Assembly (NCBI GenBank): GCA_002490725.1
Contig: DKUN01000002.1
Coordinates: 1 to 40,786, forward strand
Direction of reading: 5' to 3'
Origin: Porphyromonadaceae bacterium UBA7203
GTDB lineage: Bacteria; Bacteroidota; Bacteroidia; Bacteroidales; Muribaculaceae
Length of the DNA: 40,786 nucleotides
Shown here: one piece after another, positions 24,598-31,559 of the stretch
Layout of the letters: each line of letters opens with the position of its first letter
Numbering within the stretch: the stretch's first letter is position 1
Program-made: the position numbers and the translations under genes
The notes under the pieces: generated by a model
Told to the model about the DNA's origin: nothing
Databases searched by the model: none
The model's input: the letters and a program-made list of their open reading frames with translations, nothing else

Positions 24598-24834
24598 ATG
24601 GTTCATATCGGAATGCGTATCAAGACAGTTTTCGACCGGCAACCCAAGCATGTAACAGTGGTTTGGTTTGCCCGGCAACTCAACTGCCGTCGTAACAATG
24701 TGTACGATATATTTCGCCGGCCGACTATCGATACGGAACTGCTTGCGCGAATATCTAAAATATTGAACCATAACTTTTTCAAGGAGATAGCCGACGATAT
24801 TGAAACGGTCAATGACGGTAGTGCGGGGAAGTGA
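24598..24834 (+). CDS. Small helix-turn-helix-like protein
   Basis: The 78-residue protein resembles short Bacteroidales HTH (XRE-like) proteins. The stretch VTVVWFARQLNCRRNNVYDIF has the helix-turn-helix spacing, and is followed by a family-like segment RPTIDTELLARISKILNHNFF. It has no other domain. DNA binding is therefore likely, and the target is unknown. The ATG at 24598 is preferred; no -7 box is seen close upstream, so expression may come from read-through of the strong 6S promoter. It ends 115 bases before the six-gene membrane operon, whose own promoter follows, so a regulatory link to that operon is possible but unproven. Confidence 0.75.
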   Translation: MVHIGMRIKTVFDRQPKHVTVVWFARQLNCRRNNVYDIFRRPTIDTELLARISKILNHNFFKEIADDIETVNDGSAGK

Positions 24835-24856
24835 GTGTATTGTTATATGATACACT
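24834..24856 (+). repeat. Inverted repeat AGTGTAT-N9-ATACACT
   Basis: A perfect seven-base inverted repeat starts at the last base of the HTH gene's stop codon. No T-tract follows. It sits about 30 bases upstream of the -33 box of the next operon, so it could be an end-of-transcript hairpin or an operator for that operon. Confidence 0.4.
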
Positions 24857-24884
24857 GTGTCTATAAACGTGGTGCGTAAACGAT

Positions 24885-24915
24885 GTTGCGCCAAGGTTAA
24901 ATCTGCCTAACTTTG
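24885..24915 (+). promoter_or_regulatory. Promoter of the six-gene membrane operon
   Basis: GTTG (24885-24888), a 19-base spacer and TAACTTTG (24908-24915) resemble the Bacteroidetes consensus. The predicted leader to the ATG at 24950 is about 30 bases. Confidence 0.7.
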
Positions 24916-24949
24916 CGCTATAATTCTAAATGTTATTACTCTATCACTT

Positions 24950-26029
24950 ATGCGCAACTTACAAGTAAAGACCTTATTCTACTGGTTTGCTTTTATTGTA
25001 CTTGGTATTTTCAGCTGTTACTGGACTTCCGATTCGCTATATATATGGCTGCCGATATTAGGCAAGGTCGGTTCGTGGCTTCTGGCCATATTGTTCTATG
25101 TCATGGCGTCGTTAAGCTTTTCGATGATACTCAATGCTATTGACAAAAACTATGATTTCTATGGAAAATTTCTTGGCCGCGGAGCATCGTTGCTGTTCGG
25201 ATTTCTGGGGCTGTTGTTGTTTTGGCTTATATGCTCGATGCCGACAAACACACACACGCTTTTATATAGCGCCGAGGTGCGTAACACGATTTCTGAGGAT
25301 TTGACCACAACTATCGGTTATCTCGAGGCGCTGGAAAACAACAACACCGCCATCAAGAAAATCAACGCGGATTATGACAGCAAACAGGCTCAGGTGCAGA
25401 TGCTTTTTCAACGCATGCTTTCAGAGATGAAAGACAATTTAAACAAGGGCATGGGTATCCGTTTTGACCATTTGCTCGCCGATTTGAATGTTGTTCTTTC
25501 AGGTATAGATGTGAACAGTGACGGTAAGGATGTGATTCAGAAGGTCAAAAATCCCGGATCAACTCCCGAGCAATGGCTTGCAACGCTGTCTCATTATAAA
25601 GCTCAAGCCGATAGGATTCTGGTAATATATAGGACCCAGTGTGACGAAAAAATTGCGGCTGTGCGCAAAAACATGGACAGTGGGCGTTTGCACGATTTGC
25701 TGTCAGACTGCCGCACGGCGCAGAAAGATATCGAGAACATGGACGGCGTGAACAACGCGGTCATAAAAGAGGCGGTCAAAGACCTTACGGACGCCTACTC
25801 TCATATTCGCGACAATGCCATCTATCTTACTTTCAAGCCCGGAGATGAAGACCGCTATTGTCGTGAAAACGCACTTCCGAAGGTCAAAGCCCTGCAGGTC
25901 ATTCCCGAAGTGTGGAAAGACTTTCTGACGACCAAGCGTTATGTCGGTCACGGCTTTATATGGACGGTGCTGATTTCGGTGCTCGTTGACATAGCCGGAT
26001 TTATTTTCTACTATCTCGCAAACAAATAA
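24950..26029 (+). CDS. Four-TM protein of unknown family, first gene of membrane/GTPase operon
   Basis: I do not recognise this 359-residue protein. It has membrane segments at about 8-26, 38-60 and 78-98. A long, mainly helical, charged region (about 105-330) follows, and a last membrane segment lies at about 335-355, ending LANK. The middle region has coiled-coil-like stretches (LENNNTAIKKINADYDSKQAQ; then helices around 215-285). By an even number of crossings, both ends fall on the same side, with the helical region on the other. There is no enzyme motif. It is followed after 22 bases by a GTPase-like gene, suggesting it anchors or gates a complex. A channel- or scaffold-like role is only inference. 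Confidence 0.85.
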   Translation: MRNLQVKTLFYWFAFIVLGIFSCYWTSDSLYIWLPILGKVGSWLLAILFYVMASLSFSMILNAIDKNYDFYGKFLGRGASLLFGFLGLLLFWLICSMPTNTHTLLYSAEVRNTISEDLTTTIGYLEALENNNTAIKKINADYDSKQAQVQMLFQRMLSEMKDNLNKGMGIRFDHLLADLNVVLSGIDVNSDGKDVIQKVKNPGSTPEQWLATLSHYKAQADRILVIYRTQCDEKIAAVRKNMDSGRLHDLLSDCRTAQKDIENMDGVNNAVIKEAVKDLTDAYSHIRDNAIYLTFKPGDEDRYCRENALPKVKALQVIPEVWKDFLTTKRYVGHGFIWTVLISVLVDIAGFIFYYLANK

Positions 26030-26051
26030 AAAGAACTAAATCCTCTAAAAT

Positions 26052-26996
26052 ATGATAAACAAAGAATTTGACGATCTTATAGACGATGCAATTCCCGTAG
26101 TGTCGCATAATGATGATGAAACTATTCTCGTCGACGATAGCAGAGAGTTTTCGACGCCGAGTCGCTCAACCTCGTCGGTCGACGCCAACACATATTCCGA
26201 CGAGGAACTGAACGATGTAAATGCGATTGTCACCACCATTACTGACACGCAGACTCCGATTGCGGTGTTTTTCGGCCCGGCTTCATCGGGCAAGACCATG
26301 GCGCTGCTCCGCATGATACGCTACTTCAAGGAGGATTTGGGCTATACCGTCGAGGCTGAACGGACATTCCGGCCCTCGCACGACAGGCATTATGCCCGAA
26401 TGTGCAACGAGCTGAACCTTATGGTCAACAGCCAGTTCGCCCCACGCAACAACGACACCATCTCCTTTATGCTCGTCAAGGTGTTTGGCCCTGACGGACG
26501 TCCGCTACTGCAGATTCTCGAGGCTCCCGGCGAGCACTATTATGACGAGAATATGCCTAACATGCCTTTCCCAGCTTATATACAGCACATAATTCACAGC
26601 ATACCTAACCGCAAGGTGTGGGTATACTTTGTAGAACAGGACTGGCGCGATCAGACCGACCGAAACAACTATGCATCGAAAATCGGCGAAATGCAGAGCC
26701 TTACGCCTGATGACAAGCTGGTTTTCCTGTTCAATAAGTGTGACAAAAAAATGCATCAGTATGACAAGGCCGGCCGTCCGCGCGTAGACCTGTTTCTGCA
26801 GACCGTGGCGCAGCAGTATCCCGGAATTTTCAGCAGATACAGCAACACCGGAATTGCCAAGGTGTTGTTCGGCCCCTATAAGTTCAGCTCCGTCTGCTTC
26901 TCGTCAGGAACGTTTGCGGTTACGAACGACGGCCGTCAGTCATGGATTAAAGGGAAGCCGTTTTATTGTGAATCGTTCTGGAAAGCGATACGCTGA
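26052..26996 (+). CDS. P-loop GTPase-like protein
   Basis: The 314-residue protein begins with an acidic, low-complexity segment of about 65 residues and then has a P-loop NTPase domain. Walker A is GPASSGKT (75-82). LLQILEAPGEHYYD (about 152-165) occupies the place of the DxxG switch II of GTPases, with Glu-Ala-Pro-Gly instead of Asp-x-x-Gly. FLFNKCDKK (about 226-233) matches the NKxD guanine-specificity motif. I therefore read it as a diverged TRAFAC-type GTPase, cytosolic, without membrane segments. It resembles the general pattern of GTPases in bacterial conflict and signalling systems but I cannot place it in a named family. It sits between two membrane-protein genes in the operon, at 22- and 15-base spacings. 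Confidence 0.85.
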   Translation: MINKEFDDLIDDAIPVVSHNDDETILVDDSREFSTPSRSTSSVDANTYSDEELNDVNAIVTTITDTQTPIAVFFGPASSGKTMALLRMIRYFKEDLGYTVEAERTFRPSHDRHYARMCNELNLMVNSQFAPRNNDTISFMLVKVFGPDGRPLLQILEAPGEHYYDENMPNMPFPAYIQHIIHSIPNRKVWVYFVEQDWRDQTDRNNYASKIGEMQSLTPDDKLVFLFNKCDKKMHQYDKAGRPRVDLFLQTVAQQYPGIFSRYSNTGIAKVLFGPYKFSSVCFSSGTFAVTNDGRQSWIKGKPFYCESFWKAIR

Positions 26997-27011
26997 TTTC
27001 GGGAGGCAATA

Positions 27012-28985
27012 ATGAACGTTCAGACATTCATATTCGGTAATCCTGACGGCTGGAAACTTTATAACAAGGACCAGACTGAGGTCAGTTACTTCAAAAGCCT
27101 TTATGTGAATTCCCGCCGCGGGCCGCGCCTGATGGTACACCGCCGCTATGACGGCAGTGTGGTGTACGTTTGGCTTATGTATGGCATCAAGGAAATCATA
27201 GAGAAAATAGAAGAAACAGGAGAGATAGAAGGACGAGGAGGAATTGGCCATATAGGCTTTGCAATGATACTGCCTGATAATAACTATATCCCGGAGTTCA
27301 GGTTGGTTTATAGCTTCTTTTCGGATTTGTTTTATAGGATGCTTGAGCGTGCGGACTCGCCCGTCGGTGTCAATGATCCCGGCAAAGAACTGCCTTATCT
27401 ATACCGAATTCACAAATTCGACGAGGCGAAACCCGTTATGGAGTGGTTGCGCTACAACATGCCGAATGTGCTGAAAAAAACCTCATTGCGCTCAATAGCT
27501 GACGACAGCGAATTCTCATCTGAACTATCAGGCCGAATCGCCACACTGTCTGACGAGGCAACCGATGGCGAAATTCTCAACGCTTTTAAACGCAATAGCT
27601 GGGTTGCCATCTCGCCCGAATATCGCACAAAGGCCGCCGCCGTGAACGCCGAAACCACTATTGAACTGAACCTGTTTGATGTGACCCGACTACACACAAA
27701 GCTGACCGGGAGTATTCTTGACTGGGCTATTGCCGGGTCAACTATCAGCAGTAAGCAGATGGACGATATGCTGGCAAAGATTAACGACGCCAGAGGTCTG
27801 CTTGCGGTTTATATAAAGAGCATAACAGATGAATCTGAAATAAAGGAAGCGACCCATCTGCAGCGTGAGTTTTCAACACTGCGTGATAAGGTTGAACAAC
27901 TGAAAATAAAGCAGGAGTCGTTGAAAGTTGACACTGACGACAAAGTCGACCGGCAGCCGACCGATTCCGCCGGCCGGGCAGCTGACGGGCATGATAGCGC
28001 CGCCGACAAACCGTTGCCCGACTTTCAGCACTTCAAGAATATGGTATTGCCGTATCTTCCGGTAGGCGGAGTATTCTTAGCCATAGCGCTATTTATCACC
28101 GCACTGGTTAAATGCTCCGGTGGCGATGCGACCGAAGCCGATGCCTATGCCAGGGTTGATGTGGTACAAAATCCGCGAATCTACGAAAAAGTTGATCCTG
28201 CCGAGTTTCGTAAGGCTTTAGAAGCACACAAGTTCAACTACGCGTATGAAATGCTTAAAGGAAAGAGTGATTCAATTATCCGAACTGCTTACCTGAAGAC
28301 AAAGATTGACGACTATCTATGGACCCTCGTAAAAGCAGGTGACGGTGCCTATGCAATAACCGAATTCTTCTTGAATTTGAATAATGCGGAAATGTGTCAG
28401 GCTCTCGGATTTGTAGATAATGACCACAATGACATCCACAATGGCGGAGAGGAATGGAATGCCAGATATGAAAATTATCATACGCTTAAGGAATTGCTTG
28501 ATAAGGAAAAACCGACCTCGGAGCAGTATAATCGAGCCGTTCAGTTAGCTAATACTCTTGGTCATTTCAATTTTACCGGACAGTTGGCCGCGATGCTGGA
28601 GAAGGTTCAAAAGGCGGAAAAGGCGGAAGCGCGTCGCAAACAAACCGAAGAACTTGCAACTGAAGTTTCCGGCAACTCAGAAGATTTGATTGTTACCTGT
28701 GGTGGAGAGCAAAAGGACCTGGGCACAAGCAACAATCTTGGCTTTGAAGTATATATAACAAACGGCGATATCGGTAATAAAATTATCAGAGTGGATTCTA
28801 ATAACCCGTTAGGATACAAAGAATTGGATGGGCTACAGGTTAATAAGGAAAGTTCAAAAAGCTATACTCTGAAAGTGTTGAAAATGCAAAAAAAGGAACT
28901 GAAATTCATTATGACAAGTGAGTTTATGAATAAGAAAGGTGACAAAGTTCAGATAACAATTACTTTTATAAAGGAGAAGAAATGA
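27012..28985 (+). CDS. Single-TM protein with FGNPDG N-terminal domain and periplasmic C-terminal region
   Basis: The family of this 657-residue protein is unknown to me. The N-terminal domain starts NVQTFIFGNPDG and continues with LMVHRRYDGSVVYVWL and GHIGFAMIL, a pattern shared with the protein at 30179. A helical region with coiled-coil (about 275-305) and a charged low-complexity linker leads to a single membrane segment at about 346-367. After it come helical repeats-like sequence (about 380-570), a lysine-rich helix, and a C-terminal beta-rich domain (about 573-657). Placement of charges suggests the N-terminus inside and the C-terminal part in the periplasm. Its TGA overlaps the next ATG by four bases. 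It probably links the cytosolic GTPase to the periplasmic components; this is inference. Confidence 0.83.
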   Translation: MNVQTFIFGNPDGWKLYNKDQTEVSYFKSLYVNSRRGPRLMVHRRYDGSVVYVWLMYGIKEIIEKIEETGEIEGRGGIGHIGFAMILPDNNYIPEFRLVYSFFSDLFYRMLERADSPVGVNDPGKELPYLYRIHKFDEAKPVMEWLRYNMPNVLKKTSLRSIADDSEFSSELSGRIATLSDEATDGEILNAFKRNSWVAISPEYRTKAAAVNAETTIELNLFDVTRLHTKLTGSILDWAIAGSTISSKQMDDMLAKINDARGLLAVYIKSITDESEIKEATHLQREFSTLRDKVEQLKIKQESLKVDTDDKVDRQPTDSAGRAADGHDSAADKPLPDFQHFKNMVLPYLPVGGVFLAIALFITALVKCSGGDATEADAYARVDVVQNPRIYEKVDPAEFRKALEAHKFNYAYEMLKGKSDSIIRTAYLKTKIDDYLWTLVKAGDGAYAITEFFLNLNNAEMCQALGFVDNDHNDIHNGGEEWNARYENYHTLKELLDKEKPTSEQYNRAVQLANTLGHFNFTGQLAAMLEKVQKAEKAEARRKQTEELATEVSGNSEDLIVTCGGEQKDLGTSNNLGFEVYITNGDIGNKIIRVDSNNPLGYKELDGLQVNKESSKSYTLKVLKMQKKELKFIMTSEFMNKKGDKVQITITFIKEKK

Positions 28986-29629
28986 ATAGAAAAATCATAG
29001 TATCGCTTGGCGTTATGCTGTTGGGTGCGCTGTGCTCGAGCGTTATGGCTCAGGACGAACTCTCAGCGGCCGAGCTGCGTCAGGCGATTGCGGAGCGCAA
29101 GGCAGATCCGAAATTCCTTAAGAAACTTGAAAAGGACGATTTGATTCGTGAGCAGATGGAGGATTTGGATTCGCTTGTGGCAGCACTTGATAAAACTGCA
29201 ATGGACGATTCGGTTCGCAATGCTGATGAGATTCGGAATTTGCGCCGTGACCTTGCGTCGTGGAATCCTGTTCAATTGCTTGTAACACCATCTGATTCGG
29301 TGTTTGCAGCGCAGTTGCCCGATGAGTCGGCAGTGCCCTTGCCTCTGAGAAATCATTATAGACTGTTGTTGCAGACTCAGCTGTTTGAAAGAGAGCTAAA
29401 GCGTGCCAACTCTGAAATTGAAGTTCTTGAGAATGCGTTGGGAAGTGACCCTGATGCCCCAATGACAATCAGAAAGAATAAAGCGCCGCTGCTTGAAAAG
29501 TTGAGAGCTTTGTGGTCAGCGTTTTTTGAGATGGATTCGTCAACCTTCTCAGACGAGCAGGCGCAATATGTCGCGACGCATCTTCAGACGCCTTATTTCC
29601 AACTGATGGATAAGTACTTTTTTGAATAA
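28982..29629 (+). CDS. Secreted helical protein of unknown function
   Basis: The 215-residue product starts with a cleavable signal peptide (MNRKIIVSLGVMLLGALCSSVMA, cleavage predicted before QDE). Lipobox spacing at Cys18 is poor, so it is probably soluble in the periplasm rather than acylated. The mature part is mostly charged helices, including ELRQAIAERKADPKFLKKL and a heptad-like segment near residues 130-155 (LFERELKRANSEIEVLENAL). No catalytic motif or known domain is visible. Its ATG overlaps the stop of the upstream gene by four bases (ATGA), which indicates translational coupling, and the aspartic protease gene follows after 25 bases. It could be an adaptor or substrate of that protease; this is a guess from position only. 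Confidence 0.83.
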   Translation: MNRKIIVSLGVMLLGALCSSVMAQDELSAAELRQAIAERKADPKFLKKLEKDDLIREQMEDLDSLVAALDKTAMDDSVRNADEIRNLRRDLASWNPVQLLVTPSDSVFAAQLPDESAVPLPLRNHYRLLLQTQLFERELKRANSEIEVLENALGSDPDAPMTIRKNKAPLLEKLRALWSAFFEMDSSTFSDEQAQYVATHLQTPYFQLMDKYFFE

Positions 29630-29654
29630 TAAACATTCTTCTAAACTAAAAAAC

Positions 29655-30182
29655 ATGCATAAGATTTTTTCTCTCATATCGGTAGCATTGCTGTTGATTG
29701 TTGCTTCGTGCGACAATCAGAAACCCTCGCCGCGCATACGTGCCGGCCAGGCCGATGCTATCCGGTCTGCCGGTGGCAGAAAAGTGATGTTTACCCGCAC
29801 ATCAGAAACGTCGACACCTGAAATCAACGTGGAAATGAACGGTGTGCCTTTCAAAATGCTGTGGGATACCGGCGCGACCGGCACGTCTATCTCGATGCAG
29901 GAATGCATGTCGCTCTATAAGGCCGGAGAGCTGTCTGACAATGACATTATAGGCGAGGTCTTGTGTACTGTTGCCGACGGCTCGACTGTCAAGGTGCCTG
30001 TATATGCCATCAGAGAGGTCGTTATCAGAACCGATGGCGAACCGTTCATTGTGAACAATGTCGAGGTGTCGGTCATGCCGAGCCTCTCCGCCTCGATGCT
30101 TTTGGGCCAGAATGTGATGAAGGAACTTCCCGAACACGTGTTTAACGAGTCGAGCTGTCAGATAGAATTCAAAGATCGATGA
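29655..30182 (+). CDS. Retropepsin-like aspartic protease lipoprotein
   Basis: The 175-residue protein has a lipoprotein signal with lipobox IVASC (Cys19) and a single retropepsin-like (clan AA) domain. The active-site motif is MLWDTGATGTSIS with Asp71-Thr-Gly. A later hydrophobic-hydrophobic-Gly motif, LLGQNVM at 149-155, corresponds to the conserved second half of such single-lobe proteases, which act as dimers. It should face the periplasm, anchored to a membrane. The open frame extends to 29622, but the ATG at 29655 directly precedes the signal peptide. Its stop overlaps the next ATG by four bases. A protease in an operon with a GTPase and transmembrane sensors suggests regulated cleavage of an envelope protein; the substrate is unknown. 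Confidence 0.87.
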   Translation: MHKIFSLISVALLLIVASCDNQKPSPRIRAGQADAIRSAGGRKVMFTRTSETSTPEINVEMNGVPFKMLWDTGATGTSISMQECMSLYKAGELSDNDIIGEVLCTVADGSTVKVPVYAIREVVIRTDGEPFIVNNVEVSVMPSLSASMLLGQNVMKELPEHVFNESSCQIEFKDR

Positions 30183-31486
30183 ACTTCGGGTTTCACATAT
30201 TCGGCAATCCCGACGGGAGGTTCTCGCAGTGGCCTGATGATGAGACGTCGGAGCAGAATTCAGCAGCGGCCGCGCGACTGGACGACAAGTCGCGGCGGAC
30301 GCTGACGATTCATCGGGAAGGCACGGTTGTCAGCTATGTTTATGCCGAACGGCTCGCGGCCGACACGTTTGTCGGGTTCAGGCTGACTTTGGCGTCAATG
30401 CAGATTTCCAGGCCCGTAGAGCTGATGGCTCTGCTCGGTCAGGTGGTCGATATGATGTTGACCCGCGGTCGTTTTTTGCGTTATACCGACAGCGGGTTGC
30501 CGACATATGCCGTGCCTTCGTTCGGGGTCTGCAAAGATGAGATTGAGAACATCAGGAGCTTCATAGATTATCACCTCGGGGCATTTGTCAGTCACTATGG
30601 ATGTGAGTCGTTGAAGGGATATCCTGATGACCGGACTTTAAAGCAGGCCCTTTTGACCGACGGGGATAATGCCATAATGGCGTTGACGTATCAGCACGTT
30701 ACCGTCGAGGTGATTGACCGCTCGCTGTCTTCGCGGTCGCAACTTGCGGATTCGATAGCCGCTCTGTCAAAGAACTTAGCCAGTTTACGGACAAAGGTCA
30801 GCAAGCTGGCCGACGAGAACACACGGCTCCACCGTCAGAAAAAGCAATATAAGGCGGTGCTCATAATGATGGCGCTGTTGATGGCGGCGGCCGGAGGATT
30901 GTATTCTCTCAGAAGCAATCTGGTGTCGGCACGGCATGAACTGGCTGATGCGGCCGAGCGCATTCATTCCGATTCGATTCAGATACTCACTCTTAACGAC
31001 TCGCTCTACGGCACGAGGCGAGAACTGAAGAATACGCAGCAAGAGCTGGAGGTTGCCGAAAAATCGGTTGCGAGTTATAAGGTACGCGCTAAAGGTTTGC
31101 ATGAGTGCTATTATTTGCCGTCATGGCGTTCCACCAATTATCATCGCGTCAATTCAGTAAGCGATCGTATTTATCCGGTTTATGGCTATCCGGGCGATGT
31201 GCTCGAGTTTCGGTATTATACTGACGGTGAGAGCGCCGACAGATTTCAGTATAGGTTTACGGGCCCCGGAACATCGAAATCCGGGTCATATGGCGGCCGG
31301 TCGCAATCCGGCAGAATTATATTGCCGATTGAGCAGCAGGGCTATTATACGCTGCGCGTGTTATACAAAAAAGACCATTCCGTAGATATAGGCGCTGATT
31401 ATGCCGAAGTCAGTGACATTAAAGTGATTCGCGGAGATGTCAAAGCATTCAATGAGGCCGGCACTTCCGCTTCGGATGCGAAATAA
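30179..31486 (+). CDS. Second FGNPDG-domain single-TM protein with periplasmic beta domain
   Basis: This 435-residue protein is a partial paralogue of the one at 27012. It opens MNFGFHIFGNPDG, then has LTIHREGTVVSYVY and FVGFRLTL, aligned with the same elements there. A coiled coil (about 186-222) ending in a basic RLHRQKKQYK precedes one membrane segment at about 226-243. A second coiled coil (about 246-300) and a C-terminal beta-rich domain (about 305-420, RFQYRFTGPGTSKSG, then GYYTLRVLYKK) follow and should be periplasmic. It lacks the long helical middle part of its paralogue. It is the last gene of the operon, coupled to the protease by an ATGA overlap. Dimerisation through the coiled coils is plausible. 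Confidence 0.84.
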   Translation: MNFGFHIFGNPDGRFSQWPDDETSEQNSAAAARLDDKSRRTLTIHREGTVVSYVYAERLAADTFVGFRLTLASMQISRPVELMALLGQVVDMMLTRGRFLRYTDSGLPTYAVPSFGVCKDEIENIRSFIDYHLGAFVSHYGCESLKGYPDDRTLKQALLTDGDNAIMALTYQHVTVEVIDRSLSSRSQLADSIAALSKNLASLRTKVSKLADENTRLHRQKKQYKAVLIMMALLMAAAGGLYSLRSNLVSARHELADAAERIHSDSIQILTLNDSLYGTRRELKNTQQELEVAEKSVASYKVRAKGLHECYYLPSWRSTNYHRVNSVSDRIYPVYGYPGDVLEFRYYTDGESADRFQYRFTGPGTSKSGSYGGRSQSGRIILPIEQQGYYTLRVLYKKDHSVDIGADYAEVSDIKVIRGDVKAFNEAGTSASDAK

Positions 31487-31505
31487 CCGACATTGTGAAA
31501 AAACG

Positions 31506-31539
31506 AACAAGTCCCCGGCAAAAATGCCGGGGACTTGTT
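31506..31539. terminator. Bidirectional terminator between the membrane operon and mutB
   Basis: A perfect 15-bp stem, AACAAGTCCCCGGCA (31506-31520) with TGCCGGGGACTTGTT (31525-31539), encloses an AAAA loop. On the minus strand the stem is followed by CG and six T residues, making a good terminator for the mutA-mutB unit. On the plus strand the T-tract is poor (TTGTTGTCG), but the hairpin probably also ends the six-gene operon. Confidence 0.8.
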
Positions 31540-31559
31540 GTCGATTCAGGGTTCAGGGA

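Noticed and set aside
24950..31486. Type VI secretion or polysaccharide-export cluster
   Set aside because: No sheath, tube, baseplate, ClpV, Wza/Wzc or glycosyltransferase genes are present; only the presence of an NTPase and TM proteins suggested it.
24950..31486. Integrative element or prophage
   Set aside because: No integrase, transposase, relaxase, phage structural gene or flanking direct repeat was found, and the neighbouring tRNA is 17 kb away.
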